Source of the DNA: Enterovibrio sp. JCM 19048
Lineage (GTDB): Bacteria; Pseudomonadota; Gammaproteobacteria; Enterobacterales; Vibrionaceae
Length of the DNA stretch: 64,000 nt
Direction: 5' to 3'
Assembly: GCA_001310415.1 (NCBI GenBank)
Contig: BAXE01000014.1
Span: 1-64,000, forward strand
Position 1 is the stretch's first letter. Every line of letters begins with the position of its first letter. Below are positions 1 to 10,849 of this stretch, piece after piece. A program made the position numbers and the translations under genes. Below the pieces are notes generated by a model that saw nothing but the letters and a program-made list of their open reading frames with translations, made no database searches and was not told the origin of the DNA.

Positions 1-274
1 TGCGATAAAGCACCTTAACCACGTGCCAACCGAACTTGGTTTTTACCAGGTGTGGGGTGAGAATCTCGCCGGTAAAGCAGATTTTGTCGAACTGAGGCAC
101 CATCTGGCCACGTCGGAACTCGCCCAGATCCCCACCGCGTTTACCTGAAGGACAGGTTGAGTATTTCTTTGCGAGGGTCTGGAACTTCGCGCCTTTCTTT
201 AGTTGAGCGATGATGTCATCAGCTTGCTCTTTATGCTTCACCAAAATGTGAAGAGCATGTGCTGTGTTCGCCAT
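1..274 (-). CDS. ppiC: Peptidyl-prolyl cis-trans isomerase PpiC (parvulin), cut at window edge
   Basis: A parvulin-type prolyl isomerase that speeds cis-trans isomerisation of X-Pro bonds; small stand-alone parvulins are cytoplasmic. About 91 residues are visible, starting [13 protein letters not shown] and containing the family stretch [13 protein letters not shown] followed by the GQMVPQFD region and a final [10 protein letters not shown]. The usual length is about 92-93 residues, so only the last codon or two and the stop lie outside the window. The reading frame is intact. The ATG at 274 follows an AGGTGGCACC stretch that can serve as ribosome binding site. Confidence 0.93.
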   Translation of the reverse strand, partial: MANTAHALHILVKHKEQADDIIAQLKKGAKFQTLAKKYSTCPSGKRGGDLGEFRRGQMVPQFDKICFTGEILTPHLVKTKFGWHVVKVLYR

Positions 275-325
275 GGTGCCACCTTGTAATCTGCGTATTT
301 CAAAAGAGGCGGGATTATAGCCACG

Positions 326-778
326 CTATTTAGATTGTGGAAGCTCAGAAAGCGGTAACCAGTTTACTTCTACCCCTGCCTGCTTAAACATGTCTGCGCT
401 GACTTTGATTTTCTCTCCCCAACGGGAAAGGAAATCTTCACTCTGCTCTGGGCAATGTACATGGCTGATGCCAGTTTGAATGATTTTTGCCGCGCAATTC
501 GGACATGGGAAATGAGTTACCCAGATTTCGCAGTCTGCCAAATCACGCTTTGCAAACAAAATAGCATTCTCTTCCGCATGCAGGGTTTTCAGCAGCTTCA
601 TTTCACGATCATCGGTATCAGCACTGTCTGAAATGCCGTGCGGGTAACCATTGAAGCCGACAGAAACAATACGGTTGCCTTTAGTGATCACCGCACCAAC
701 TTGCGTTGAAGGGTCTTTACTCCACGAACCAACCAGTTCGGCCATTTGATAAAAACGTACTGCCCACTTAGAGATCAT
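326..778 (-). CDS. Deoxycytidylate (dCMP) deaminase family protein
   Basis: A zinc-dependent deaminase of the dCMP/ComEB family, which converts dCMP to dUMP for thymidylate synthesis. The 150-residue protein carries the zinc and catalytic motifs: HAEENAI (histidine ligand plus catalytic Glu) near residue 67 and PCPNCAAKI (two cysteine ligands) near residue 93; the N-terminal STQVGAVI segment is also typical. The frame stays open upstream to 871, but that extension runs back through the terminator hairpin at 845-868, so I take the ATG at 778, where the family homology begins and a GGAA-like site precedes it. dCMP as substrate is inferred from family resemblance. Confidence 0.85.
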   Translation of the reverse strand: MISKWAVRFYQMAELVGSWSKDPSTQVGAVITKGNRIVSVGFNGYPHGISDSADTDDREMKLLKTLHAEENAILFAKRDLADCEIWVTHFPCPNCAAKIIQTGISHVHCPEQSEDFLSRWGEKIKVSADMFKQAGVEVNWLPLSELPQSK

Positions 779-842
779 CGCTATTCCATTCAGTTCTGTT
801 TCAAGTTGGCTTATTTTGCAGAACTCCCGGAATTTGCTCAAC

Positions 843-868
843 AAAAAAGCGGCGTTAAAGCCGCTTTT
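843..868 (-). terminator. Rho-independent terminator of nhaD
   Basis: A 9-bp stem (aaaagcggc / gccgctttt, loop gttaaa) followed on the minus strand by a run of six T. It lies 30 bases past the nhaD stop and ends transcription between nhaD and the dCMP deaminase gene. Confidence 0.85.
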
Positions 869-897
869 CACGTGTGGTAAAGCCTAATTATTGCGTC

Positions 898-2325
898 TTA
901 GGAGAAAGAACCGCTGTTCCAGGTCAAATGCACCACAATAGACGCCACATAACCGAGCAGAATGACCGGTGTCCATTTTAGGTGACCGAAGAAGGTGTAT
1001 TGCCCCCTCGCCTGTCCCATCAGCGCCACGCCCGCCGCCGAACCCAATGACAACAAACTGCCGCCTACACCGGCTGTCAACGTCACCAGCAGCCAGTTAC
1101 CCAGCGACATGTCTGGCTGCATGGTCAGCACCGCAAACATCACAGGGATGTTATCGACCACAGCAGAAAGTAGGCCCACGACAATGTTTGCCCAGATAGG
1201 ATCCCACTGGATGTACATGACGTTTGAAATCAGTGACAGGTATCCAATTAAGCTCAGTCCGCCAACGCACATGACAACGCCGTAGAAAAACAGCAAGGTG
1301 TCCCACTCCGCGTGGGATACGCGGCGAAATACATCAAATGGCACCACAGAACCCAACCGTTTCAGAGCGGCTTCATCGTGCTTGGCAAGCGCCATGGCAC
1401 GTTTCTTCTCGAGTGACCTTGGCAAAGTTCTGCGCAGGAAAAACCCGAAAAACTGAAGGTAAGCAAGGCCCATCATCATGCCAATAACCGGTGGGAAGTG
1501 AACGAATCCGTGAAACCCTACCGCGGTAAGAATGGTCAGCAGAAAAAGTAACACGATACGTTTTGCACCGCGCTTTACCTCTACAAACTCATGCACGACT
1601 TCCGGTTTTTCCTTTGGAATGAACAGGGACATGATGAAAGCAGGAAGTGCAAAATTAATCACGGAAGGAATGAACAACTCACCGAATTGGCTGAATGATA
1701 CCAGCCCCGCCTGCCAAACCATCAAGGTTGTAATATCACCAAACGGGCTGAACGCGCCGCCCGCATTAGCGGCAACAACAATATTGATACAGGCGAGATT
1801 GATAAACTTGGTGTTGTCACCGCCAATCTTGAGCACGACGGTACACATCAGCAGTGCGGTGGTTAGGTTATCGGCCACAGGGGAAATAAAGAATGAGAGA
1901 AGGCCGGTGATCCAAAACAGTTGACGAAGATCATAACCTTTCCCGACGATCCACGCCTTCAGACCATCGAACAATCTTCGTTCTTCCATTGCAGAGATAT
2001 ACGTCATTGCCACCAGCAGGAAAAGCATTAACTCTGCGTATTCCAGTAAGTTATGTTCTATCGCACTTTTGGCGATTTCAACTTCACCGGCATTGGTGTA
2101 AACATACCCAAGCATTAGCCAAATAAGGCCTGCAGCTAGAAGTACAGGTTTGGATTTTCTCAGGTGGAGTTGCTCTTCGAGCATGACCAGCGTGTACGCT
2201 GCTGCAAATATAATCAGGGAGATATAACCGACTGCAGAATGGGTAAGATCCAGCTGTCCCCCTTCTGTGACGGTGGCGAATGCACTGCCCGAAAAGAGCA
2301 TTGCGAACGCTATTAAACACTTCAT
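898..2325 (-). CDS. nhaD: Na+/H+ antiporter NhaD
   Basis: An inner-membrane sodium/proton antiporter of the NhaD family, which expels Na+ or Li+ at alkaline pH and is typical of marine and halophilic bacteria. The 475-residue protein begins with a cleavable-looking signal segment (MKCLIAFAMLFSGSAFA) and then has about a dozen hydrophobic segments. Family hallmarks include the SPVADNLTTALLM and NAGGAFSPFGDITTLM loops and a second half-repeat VVDNIPVMFAVL; paired acidic residues in these loops carry the ions in this family. GGAGG stands seven bases before the ATG. The frame is intact and the gene is monocistronic, ending in the hairpin at 843-868. Confidence 0.93.
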   Translation of the reverse strand: MKCLIAFAMLFSGSAFATVTEGGQLDLTHSAVGYISLIIFAAAYTLVMLEEQLHLRKSKPVLLAAGLIWLMLGYVYTNAGEVEIAKSAIEHNLLEYAELMLFLLVAMTYISAMEERRLFDGLKAWIVGKGYDLRQLFWITGLLSFFISPVADNLTTALLMCTVVLKIGGDNTKFINLACINIVVAANAGGAFSPFGDITTLMVWQAGLVSFSQFGELFIPSVINFALPAFIMSLFIPKEKPEVVHEFVEVKRGAKRIVLLFLLTILTAVGFHGFVHFPPVIGMMMGLAYLQFFGFFLRRTLPRSLEKKRAMALAKHDEAALKRLGSVVPFDVFRRVSHAEWDTLLFFYGVVMCVGGLSLIGYLSLISNVMYIQWDPIWANIVVGLLSAVVDNIPVMFAVLTMQPDMSLGNWLLVTLTAGVGGSLLSLGSAAGVALMGQARGQYTFFGHLKWTPVILLGYVASIVVHLTWNSGSFS

Positions 2326-3061
2326 CCTTGTGCCTCCAAGCGATATAAATAGAATTTTCGCGAGGCGCAGTCACAGGGAGCAAGCGCGTATCCCACCACT
2401 CAACTCAACCATGTTCAGCCCCTCAAACAGCCTTTCTCTGTACACATAAGCATTATTGGTATCAGTGATGTGTTAAATACAGAGGATGCCATGCGCAATA
2501 ATAGATGCTGACTAAGACGATTGCAGAGTCCTTTATTGGCTTTTCTGGGATGTTCCACAAACCTGATTTTAAACTCAGATCTTTGTGTTTCATCATTGGT
2601 AATTGGGAGATGGGTCTTTCATTTTGATGGCAAAAAATGCTATTGCAGCTCAAAAAGCCATCAAACCAAATGCGTGTTTTACACTGTAAAAACGACAATC
2701 CTGTCATCCAGTTCAAACTTTCTTACAAAAAGCATATCCAACAAGTGTAAATGGATTGTGACGCAGCATTCACTGCTTTATAACTTCTAATAAGCACTAC
2801 CATCCAACAATTGACAGATAACCAGAATTCGACGTTCGTAGGTTAAATTTCACCCGCATTGCGGGAAGTAATTAAAAGTTTAATTTATTCATGCAGTTAA
2901 CCTGATTATCAGTATACAAACCGGATCGCAGGCTTACGACATACTCTTAATTCACAACATTAGTGACTGATTTTGCGCTGATTTTTGGATATAACAGTGG
3001 ATTAACACTAGGCGAAACATTCAGATATAACGTCTGATAGCCACACATCAGGGAGAATGAT
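2326..3061. other. Intergenic region between nhaD and the ABC importer
   Basis: 736 bases separating divergent genes. I see no convincing gene: the open frames on both strands (for example around 2462-2716) have no ribosome site and no protein-like composition. It should hold the promoters of nhaD (minus) and of the ABC operon (plus). A small inverted repeat cccgc-att-gcggg lies at about 2851-2863 without a T tail, so it is more likely a binding site or a leader hairpin than a terminator. A gggagaatgat ribosome site precedes the ATG at 3062. Confidence 0.5.
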
Positions 3062-4029
3062 ATGAAAGTGTCCAAACTAATTCTTTCGGCTTGCTGTGCC
3101 GCAACGCTCTTCAGCACCCCTTTTACAGCTTCTGCCGAAACCGCGACCGTTGCGGTATCCCAGATCGTTGAGCATCCAGCTCTGGACGCTACCCGCCAAG
3201 GTCTGCTCGATGGTCTGAAAGAAAAAGGCTATGAAGAAGGTAAAAACCTTAACTTCACCTATCAAACCGCACAGGGTAATCCAGCTATTGCCGTCCAAAT
3301 CGCCCGTCAGTTTGTCGGCGAAAAACCCGATGTATTGGTTGGTATTGCGACCCCTTCTGCTCAAGCATTGGTCGCTGCAACCAAATCAATTCCGGTGGTC
3401 TTTACCGCGGTGACTGATCCTGTTGGCGCAAAACTTATCAAAGATATGGATAAGCCAAGCGCGAATGTGACTGGTCTGTCTGACCTCTCCCCGGTTGCAC
3501 AACACGTTGCGCTGGCAAAAGAACTGTTGCCAGAAATGACCGCGATCGGCGTTGTTTACAACCCGGGTGAAGCCAATGCAGTCGCGCTGGTTGAGTTGCT
3601 GCGCGAAGCGGCGAAAAACCAAGGCCTCAAAGTGGTAGAAGGTACAGCGCTGAAAAGTGCCGATGTACAGTCAGCAGCCCAAATCGTCGCTTCCCAGGCT
3701 GATGCTATCTATGCGCCAACCGATAACACTGTTGCAAGTGCTATCGATGCGCTGGTAGGTGCTGCGAATCAGGCGAAAAACCGGTGATTGGCGGCGCAAC
3801 TTCTTACATTCCAAACGGCGCTGTCGCTGCACTGGGCTTTGATTACTACCAAATCGGCGTACAAACTGCTGATTACGTTGCAGCACTGCTGGAAGGTACA
3901 GAAGTGGCTTCTCTACCAGCAAAAGTGGCCGTGGGCTCTGACCTTGCGATTAACCTGAAAGCCGCACAAAAACTCGGTATTGAAGTACCTCAATCACTTC
4001 TTGACCGTGCAACAACCATAGAAAAATAA
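3062..4029 (+). CDS. ABC importer substrate-binding protein (PF04392 type), one frame break
   Basis: Periplasmic binding protein of the ABC_sub_bind family (the TrpX-like type). A signal peptide of about 25 residues ends ...FTASA. The mature part shows the expected TRQGLLDGLKEKGY, PDVLVGIATPSAQA and IYAPTDNTVAS segments, then GATSYIPNGAVAALGFDYYQ-type sequence after a break. The break is at about 3778: gcgaaaaaccggtg reads as a stop, but one more A gives AKKPVIGG, the normal family sequence, so this is a probable homopolymer error. The full length would be about 322 residues, normal for the family. First gene of a three-gene importer; the ligand is unknown (TrpX homologues bind tryptophan, but that cannot be assumed). 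Confidence 0.85.
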
Positions 4030-4047
4030 AACTGTCAGGAGCAGTAC

Positions 4048-4958
4048 ATGACCTCAATTGCCTTTTTTGGCACTCTGGAAGTAGGTCTGGTTTATGGCCT
4101 GGTTGCACTGGGCGTATATCTGACTTTCCGGGTTCTTGATTTTCCGGATTTGACCGTAGACGGCAGTTTTCCAATGGGCGCTGCCGTCGCCGCGACACTG
4201 ATTGTTGCGGGTGTAGATCCTTGGATTTCAACTTTTGCCGCTATTTTTGCTGGCGCAGCAACGGGTTTGATCACCGCATTCCTTACCGTGAAATGCGGCA
4301 TCCTGAATCTGCTTGCCAGTATCCTTACCATGATTGCGGCGTTTTCTATCAACATTCGTATTATGGGACGCCCAAACATCGCACTGCTGGGTGTAGACAC
4401 CATTTTGACGCCATTTGAGAACATGGGTATCGACCCTGTCTATGCGCGTCCTTTGGTGGTCTTCATTCTGGTTGTGTTAAGTGCATTTTTCGTCATTCGC
4501 CTTCTTGCCAGTGACTTTGGCCTTGGCCTTCGCGCTACCGGCGTGAATGCCCGCATGGTTAAAGCACAAGGGGCAAGCACAGCGTTTTATACCTATTTTG
4601 GCCTTGCGCTCTCCAATGGCTTTGTCGGATTTTCCGGCGCCTGTTTGCACAAACCAACAGCTTTGCAGACGTCACCTCTGGTGTCGGCACCATTGTTGTT
4701 GGTCTAGCTGCAGTTATTTTGGGCCAGACACTGCTACCAGGCAGAAAGGTCTGGGTTGCTGTCGTGGCCGTTATCCTTGGTTCAGTGCTTTACCGCCTTG
4801 CGGTGGCATTTGCCCTTAGCTCCGGCATGTTTGGCCTTGAAGCATCGGATTTGAACCTAGTAACAGCCCTTCTGGTCGCACTTGCACTGATAGCGCCGAA
4901 AGCGCGTCAGCAATACCAGAAGAAAAAGCGAATTAAGCAGGCGGAGGTGACCAAATGA
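4048..4958 (+). CDS. ABC importer permease (BPD_transp_2 family), one frame break
   Basis: Inner-membrane permease of the branched-chain amino acid/ribose type (PF02653). It starts MTSIAFFGTLEVGLVYGLVALGV and contains the conserved VDGSFPMGAAV, ILNLLASILTMIAAF and DFGLGLRATGVN segments over about nine hydrophobic stretches, ending in a basic tail (KARQQYQKKKR). The frame breaks at about 4650 in ggcgcctg; an extra C gives SGALFAQTNSFADV, which rejoins the downstream half ending at 4958. It follows the binding protein by 18 bases and overlaps the ATPase start as ATGA, showing translational coupling. Confidence 0.86.
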
Positions 4959-5748
4959 TCGAACTGAAAGATATTCAGGTCACCTTTAACCCTGGCACCG
5001 TACTGGAAAACCGCGCTATCCGGGGCATTTCACTTGAAGTACCCGAGCACCAGTTCCTGACCATCATCGGCTCAAACGGGGCGGGTAAATCTACCTGCTT
5101 GGCGCGATCAGTGGTGAGACGCCAATGATTGGTGGCAAGGTGGTGATAGATGGTATTGACGTTACCCGCCAGCAGGTCCACCAACGCGCCAGCCTCGCTG
5201 CACGTGTGTTTCAGGACCCGCTTGCCGGTACCTGTGCCTCTTTAACCATTGAAGAGAACCTTGCACTGGCGTTTAAGCGCGGTTCAATGCGCGGTTGGAG
5301 TCTGGCACTTTCCAGCAAACGCCGTGAAATTTTTAAAGAGCGTATTTCCATTCTGGGTTTGGGATTAGAAGACCGTCTCAGCGACAGCATAGGCTTGCTT
5401 TCTGGTGGTCAAAGACAAGCGGTAAGCCTGGTGATGGCAACGCTTTCAGACAGTAAGCTGCTTTTGCTGGACGAACACACCGCCGCACTCGACCCTCGCA
5501 TGGCCGCGTTTGTGATCGATTTGACCAAGCGAGTCATCACTGAATTTGGCCTAACCGCTCTGATGGTCACTCACTCGATGAAAGATGCCCTCGCCTGCGG
5601 TGACCGTACTGTGATGCTTCACCAAGGCGAGATCGTTTTGGATGTTGCGGGTGAACAACGTGCCAATATGGGCGTTCCACAGCTGTTGGAAATGTTCAGT
5701 AAGGTTCGAGGTGAAGAGTTGGCTGACGACAGCTTGCTTTTGAGTTAA
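4955..5748 (+). CDS. ABC importer ATPase, one frame break
   Basis: ATP-binding subunit of the same importer. It starts MIELKDIQVTFNPGT at 4955, overlapping the permease stop. The Walker A motif GSNGAGKST ends at about 5093, where a C appears to be missing from acctgctt; adding it gives STLLGAISGETP and joins the rest. Downstream are the Q-loop region (RVFQDPLAGT), the signature motif LSGGQRQAVS, Walker B LLLLDEHTAALDP and the switch histidine in VTHSM. Having H rather than P after DE in Walker B is characteristic of this subfamily. Completed, it is about 264 residues long. Confidence 0.88.
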
Positions 5749-5765
5749 CCAACCCAGGTTAAATC

Positions 5766-5793
5766 AGGCGGCAGATATTGCCGCCTTTCTTTT
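5766..5793 (+). terminator. Terminator of the ABC importer operon
   Basis: An 8-bp GC-rich stem (aggcggca / tgccgcct, loop gatat) followed by ttcttttttcc, 18 bases past the ATPase stop codon. Confidence 0.9.
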
Positions 5794-5884
5794 TTCCGCA
5801 ATATCACTCTTTCTACAAGTGCCCACAGCCAGAACACGTTATGGTGAATAAGGTTGAGGATTAAACAAAAGGAAGGATGCCTTC

Positions 5885-6503
5885 ATGGTTAGCGTCGAGT
5901 TTTTAATCACTTCACTGGTCGTGGTGCTGATACCAGGAACAGGTGTGCTTTATACCGTGTCGACTGGGCTGTTTCTCGGCTCACGCGCCACAGTATGGGC
6001 GTCGTTAGGCTGTACCTTCGGCATAGTGCTTCCATGCTCGCCAGTATCACCGGCCTTGCATTATCCTTCATACCAGTGCCATTGCCTTTCAGGTTGTTAA
6101 ATACGCAGGTGTGGCATATTTGCTCTATCTTGCTTGGACGATGTGGCGCTCAAGCAGTGCGCTGTCTTTGAATGAAGAAAAAGAGCCTATGAGCATGATG
6201 AGCGTTGCGGTTAAAGGCTGCCTGATGAATGTACTGAACCCTAAGTTGACCATCTTCTTTATGGCATTTCTTCCGCAATTTGTGCCAGCCCACGCTGCAT
6301 CCCCAACCTCCAACATGCTATTGCTGGGCAGCATTTTTATGGCAATGACGTTTGTCGTGTTTCTTATCTACGGTGCCCTGGCAGCCATAGTGCGTGACCA
6401 TGTTATCAATTCCGAACGATTGACCGTGGGATTGCAAAAGCTCTTCGCAGGAAGTTTCGCAGCATTAGGTTTAAAACTGGCGCTATCAGATCGCAGCAAC
6501 TGA
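5885..6503 (+). CDS. LysE/RhtB family amino-acid exporter, two frame breaks
   Basis: Inner-membrane efflux protein of the LysE/RhtB family, which exports amino acids or their derivatives. The N-terminus VSVEFLITSLVVVLIPGTGVLYTV matches the family's PG-containing first helix, and the second half has the AYLLYLAWTMWRS segment and the NPKLTIFFMAFLPQF motif. The middle is out of frame: adding one C at about 6035 (ttccatgctc) and one A at about 6064 (cattatcc) gives GIVLPMLASITGLALILHTSAIAFQ, the expected sequence. Completed length is about 206 residues, normal for the family. An aaggaagga ribosome site precedes the ATG. Confidence 0.85.
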
Positions 6504-6514
6504 CCTAAAAGAAA

Positions 6515-6537
6515 AAGCCCCGGAAATTCCGGGGCTT
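6515..6537. terminator. Shared terminator between lysE-like gene and viaA
   Basis: A 9-bp stem (aagccccgg / ccggggctt, loop aaatt). Read on the minus strand it is followed by a T-rich tail (TTTTTCTTTT), so it mainly serves viaA, but it also lies just past the plus-strand exporter gene. Confidence 0.8.
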
Positions 6538-6552
6538 AACACTTACTTTCAG

Positions 6553-7998
6553 TTAAAACCTTTTCAACAACCGCCCCATCAGTGAGGGGTGATAATCCCA
6601 GACATGGTCAAACATGCTCATCAGTTTTGGGTTGCCGTATTTTGACAGGTTAACGGCATGAAACCGGTTGTGCTGTGCTTTCAGGGCTTCCACTTTATCC
6701 TGTACATCTTTGGGTTGTTCAGGCGCGATAAAGTCTGAAATCACGACCAAATCTGCATTGCGGTATTTGTCCGTACCCATCAGATCAATGGAGTGTTGCA
6801 GCACTGGCGCTAAATCTGTCCCACCATGGAAAGAATATGACAAGAAATTCAGTGCTTCTTTCAGTCCGTCTTCACCTGTCAGTTCATAAGTAATGTGATC
6901 CGTCGAAAAGATCATTACTGAACAATCACGATCTTCTTTGATGGCGATTTGCATCAAGCATAGGCCATGGCTTTGGCGCACTGCTCTGGAAAACCGTTCA
7001 TGGATCCAGACGCATCAACACAGATCAGGAATGGCCCTTTTTCCACATCCACCTGTTTGCAGGCAGGTTTAAAGGCTTTTACCTTTCTTAGAGAGCGCTG
7101 CATGCCTTGCATTCGGTAGGTCAACAGGCGTTTATCTGCGAAATGCTTGTAGAAAAGGATCTCGAGTGCAGGCTCAGCGAGATAAATGGTTTCGTTTGGG
7201 ACGATGCGTTCCAGGTTATCGCTTTGGTGTACGCCAACAATGTCGTCTGCCACATTATCCGCAGGCTCTTCCACCAGCTTAAGCTCTTCTGCTGGCGAGC
7301 GGTGCAGTGAAGGGTCATCCACTTCATTCGCCATGCGTCCCAGTTGCTGCGCAATATCCTGTAGATCGCTGTTATCCTGCAAGAACGCCACAAATTTTTT
7401 CAACAGCTCTATGTCTGTCTGGGTGACTTTTGAAGCCGCTAAATCCCAAAGGCGCCCCACTTTTTCTATCGAGCCGCTCTCTTGCACATTTTCCAGCGTC
7501 TTATAAGTTTCGATGCGCTGGTAGAGTTCAGAGAGCAGCTTCTCTTTGTGGGTCTCTAGTTCTTTTTCCTGAACATCTTTGATTGTTGCCGCCAGATGTT
7601 CATACCATTTGTTGCAAAAATACGCCTGAAACATGGGTGTTTCTTTGGCGACATTCTTTTCCAACATCCGGCGGGCTTCAAGGTAAAACGAAGAACGTCC
7701 TTCCAGCTGTTTGATGATACTTTTCGCTTGCTGGTAGAAGTCATGCTGCGAGAGGTTTACTGCATCCTGATAGAGCTGAATTTCCTGTTTCAGTTCTTCA
7801 GTAATGCAATCATTGCTCAAACGACGTTTTACTGAATGACGCCATTTCCTGATGTGACGGCGCACAGCACTTTTCGCTGTCGGGCTGGCTTCTGTCATCA
7901 TCAGCAGTTGTGGCTTCGCCATCACTTCTGTGACGGCGTGTTCCAGCATGCCAGTCTCTGCCAGCATCATCCAAGTTGAAGGCTTTCAGGCTCAGCAT
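6553..7998 (-). CDS. viaA: ViaA, VWA-domain partner of RavA, two frame breaks
   Basis: The von Willebrand A protein encoded with the MoxR ATPase RavA; in E. coli the pair acts on respiratory complexes and affects aminoglycoside sensitivity. The C-terminal VWA domain has the MIDAS motif DASGSMNG and the later GGTDLAPVL and VVISDFIAP segments, preceded by the QCAKAMAYA helix. One break is at about 6966, where an extra T gives AYALMQIAIKED. The other is near 7972, just after the start MLSLKAFNL; this one needs one base removed or two added. The start at 7998 is supported by AGGAGG seven bases upstream. It begins 8 bases past the ravA stop, as one operon. Confidence 0.9.
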
Positions 7999-8006
7999 CT
8001 GCCTCC

Positions 8007-9659
8007 TTACGCAAAATATTCCGACAGCATCCGCACGCGGAATGCACTTTTTTCGAATTTCACCGCCTGTCGCTGCAGCGCTTCCTCTGCATCGGTAATG
8101 CTGGTGGCGAGCAACTCCAACAGCTCTGAATTGGCAAAGTGGTGAGGCAAAGCCGCACTGAGTTGGGTATGTCCAAGTCGGAGCAGATGTTTCGCTTCAT
8201 CAATTTTGGCAATAGCCGATTCGTTACGTGCTTGCCACTGTTCGAATGCCGCCGCATCGTTGTCGTCCACGCCTGCGATAGCAACGGCAACCGGCCGGTT
8301 GGCAATGTCTTTGATCATCAGGCCACGCTCACTGTCGATGTCAAAACGGAGCATGCAAAGGTTAGGGTTTTTGTTGACGTAACCGTAGACTTCACAAGCA
8401 CCGTTTTTGATTTTCTTCTCAAACTCACCGGCTTCAACGTAAACCCAACGGCTGTCGCCTTTTTCCTTCTCCGAAACGGAAGGATTCGCATCAAGCATGA
8501 CGAACTTGATCAAGTTCTTTGCCATATTGACGGAGTGGCGTCTTGCACGGCTTAAATCCACAAAATACTTTTCTTTGCGCATCGACACTTCGGTTTCCAC
8601 CTTGTGTCCAAGCGCTGACTGGATCTCTTGCACCAACTCACGACTGTCTTCATTGGCTTCGTTAGCCAGCAACAGCGCCTCATCCTGATTGAAACAAACG
8701 CTCTGAGCAAAGTTGCGCATCACGTCTGTCACCACATTGCGCGATTCTGGGCTGTGCCACAGACACTCTTGCAGCAAGAGAAGATCAACCGGATTCACTT
8801 CGTTCCGGCCATTGAAAAATGCACTCGCTTTGAGAAGACGGACAGCTTTCTTCCAGCGACGGTCAGAGATATAAAGCTCATCCGCCGGGAAGTTGTTGCC
8901 ATCTTTCTCGGCTTCGCGCTCAAGCATCATTTTCAGTGCGTAGATTTTCTCGAAGACAGTGTCAGGCAAGGCAACATGCTCGATTTGCTGCTGCCACTGG
9001 CTGTATTCATGGGCTTTGATGGCAATATCACTGCCGATGGTGATTTCACCTTCTTTCCCTTCGCCCATTAACAGGCGGCGGAAGTTACCTTTTTCCTGGA
9101 TACGGTTGACGAAGATACGAACCAGCATGCGGTCATACAGCGCATCCAGACCGCTGTCGGGCTCAGGGAGTTCATTGGACGCGGTAACCAATAGACGCAT
9201 GGGTACCGGCAGGACTTCGCTGCCATTTCGGAACACACGCTCATTCACCACGGTCAACAAGGTATTGAGAATCGCAGGGCCTGCTTTCCAGATTTCATCC
9301 AGAAACACCACATCAGCGGTAGGCAAGTAACCCTCGGTAAGGCGCACGTATTTTCCGTTGTCTTTGAGTTCCTGAATGGAAAGCGGTCCAAACACCTCTT
9401 CAGGTGTGGAAAAGCGGGTCATCAGGTATTCAAAGAATTGGCTGTCATCAAACGCCTTAATTAGACGTTTGGCGATATAACTTTTAGCTATCCCCGGAGG
9501 CCCCAGCAGGAATACGCTTTCTCCGCTTAACGCAGCAAGCAGGCAAAGACGAATAGCATTCTCTCTTTCGTACACACCATGAGAGAGCGCTTTTACTAAT
9601 TTCTGGATTCGCTCGGGCAAGAGAACATTGTTTGTGGTCATAGCAATTTGATTCGTCAC
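8007..9659 (-). CDS. ravA: RavA, MoxR-family AAA+ ATPase
   Basis: A hexameric MoxR-type AAA+ ATPase working with ViaA. The intact 550-residue frame carries Walker A ([10 protein letters not shown], about residue 55), Walker B ([10 protein letters not shown]), sensor 1 ([10 protein letters not shown]) and arginine-finger region ([11 protein letters not shown]), then the long C-terminal triple-helical and LARA-type regions. E. coli RavA is about 498 residues, so this version is somewhat longer. The GTG at 9659 has a GGAG seven bases upstream; the internal ATG at 9641 lacks one. First gene of the ravA-viaA operon. Confidence 0.92.
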   Translation of the reverse strand: MTNQIAMTTNNVLLPERIQKLVKALSHGVYERENAIRLCLLAALSGESVFLLGPPGIAKSYIAKRLIKAFDDSQFFEYLMTRFSTPEEVFGPLSIQELKDNGKYVRLTEGYLPTADVVFLDEIWKAGPAILNTLLTVVNERVFRNGSEVLPVPMRLLVTASNELPEPDSGLDALYDRMLVRIFVNRIQEKGNFRRLLMGEGKEGEITIGSDIAIKAHEYSQWQQQIEHVALPDTVFEKIYALKMMLEREAEKDGNNFPADELYISDRRWKKAVRLLKASAFFNGRNEVNPVDLLLLQECLWHSPESRNVVTDVMRNFAQSVCFNQDEALLLANEANEDSRELVQEIQSALGHKVETEVSMRKEKYFVDLSRARRHSVNMAKNLIKFVMLDANPSVSEKEKGDSRWVYVEAGEFEKKIKNGACEVYGYVNKNPNLCMLRFDIDSERGLMIKDIANRPVAVAIAGVDDNDAAAFEQWQARNESAIAKIDEAKHLLRLGHTQLSAALPHHFANSELLELLATSITDAEEALQRQAVKFEKSAFRVRMLSEYFA

Positions 9660-9867
9660 GTTGCTGCTCCATCCTGATCAATCAACAACATGAAACCAGT
9701 CATAACACATTGTTAATATTTTGTAACCGTTAATATTTGCTTACACCTGTATACCACTCTATCTTTGATCTCATCCACCCTTAAATCTTAGTTTGCGAAA
9801 ATGCTGAGCAACAAATAACCCGTTTAACTTTCACGAATTCCAGCCATTCCTTTGTAAAAACAGATGT

Positions 9868-9888
9868 AAAAAAGCCCCTTTCGGGGCT
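9868..9888 (-). terminator. Terminator of the sulfurtransferase gene
   Basis: A 6-bp stem (agcccc / ggggct, loop tttc) followed on the minus strand by TTTTTT, about 20 bases past the stop codon at 9909. Confidence 0.82.
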
Positions 9889-9908
9889 GGCTTGGCGTGG
9901 TAAATCGT

Positions 9909-10780
9909 TTAGCTTTTGACTATCGGCAGGGCTTCGTCACTGCCCCATTCACTCCAGGAACCGTCATAAACCGTCACTACACGGTTAAGTGCGTGTTCTG
10001 CCGCAAACGCCAACATACACGCTGTCACCCCGGACCCACATGAAGCGACATTCTGTTTTTCCGCGGACAGTGCGGGAGAAACCAGCGCCTTTAGGTCTTC
10101 CGTTGATTTGAACTTCCCATCAGACAGCAAAGTGGGAAACGGCAGGTTTTGCGCGCCGGGCATGTGTCCGCTTCGAACACCTGGGCGAGGCTCTGCAACA
10201 GCGCCGGCAAAACGGTCTGCCGGTCTGACATCGACCACATTGACACTGCCGTCGTTGATGCCCGTCAGCAGTGCGTTTCGGTCGATGATTCTCTCTGCCA
10301 CCAGCGAAGCGTTGTAGTCGCTTTTCTCGGGAGTAACTGGCTGATGCGTTTCAATGTCAAATCCAATTGCTTCCCAAGCAGCAGACCGCCGTCCAATAGC
10401 GCGACCTGTTTGTGTCCCATCGCTTTGAACATCCACCAAACACGGGGCGCTGAAAAAATACCGGCACTGTCGTAAACGACAACAACATCTTCGTTGGTGA
10501 TACCCAGAGCGCTTACTGCCTGCTCAAACTGGGATGCCGAAGGCATCATATGTGGTAACGGTGAAGAGCGGTCGCAGATTTCGCCGTCAAAATCGAAGAA
10601 CACCGCTCCGGGAATACGTTTCCCGAACCACTCGTCTTTTCCATCCCGGCCACTGCCCGGCATGAACCAACTGGCATCAATCACCTTCAGTTTTTCTTCA
10701 CCAAGGTTATTGTTTAACCACTCAGCGCTAACTAACACCTCATTTATCTGTTTCAAGTCACTCTCCATTGATTGAGACAT
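9909..10780 (-). CDS. sseA: 3-mercaptopyruvate sulfurtransferase (SseA), one frame break
   Basis: A two-domain rhodanese that transfers sulfur from 3-mercaptopyruvate. The first, inactive rhodanese domain shows VIDASWFMPGSGRD and VVVYDSAGIFSAPRVWWMF; the second carries the active-site loop CGSGVTAC with the catalytic cysteine. CGSGVT is the mercaptopyruvate-type signature, rather than the CRKGVT of thiosulfate sulfurtransferases. The frame breaks at about 10365 after LLDGGLL; one added base continues as AWEAIGFDIE. Completed length is about 290 residues, close to E. coli SseA (281). It has its own terminator. Confidence 0.9.
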
Positions 10781-10849
10781 CGTTTTAGAACCGGGATTAC
10801 GGTAGCATTGCCGCGTATTAAAACTGCCAATTAGAATAACAAGGTATCT

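Noticed and set aside
995..1285. Plus-strand open frame opposite nhaD
   Set aside because: Lies wholly inside the intact, well-conserved nhaD gene on the other strand and has no ribosome site; a shadow frame. Similar frames occur opposite ravA, rnb, deaD, aroG and ureC.
2462..2790. Two opposing open frames in the nhaD-ABC gap
   Set aside because: No ribosome sites, odd composition (long runs of unlike residues), mirror frames on both strands; taken as chance in a regulatory gap.
2851..2863. Hairpin cccgc-att-gcggg as a terminator
   Set aside because: No T tail on either strand and no gene ending nearby.
5881..6110. Separate short membrane protein at the start of the LysE-like gene
   Set aside because: It is the N-terminal half of the exporter; two one-base additions join it exactly to the downstream half.
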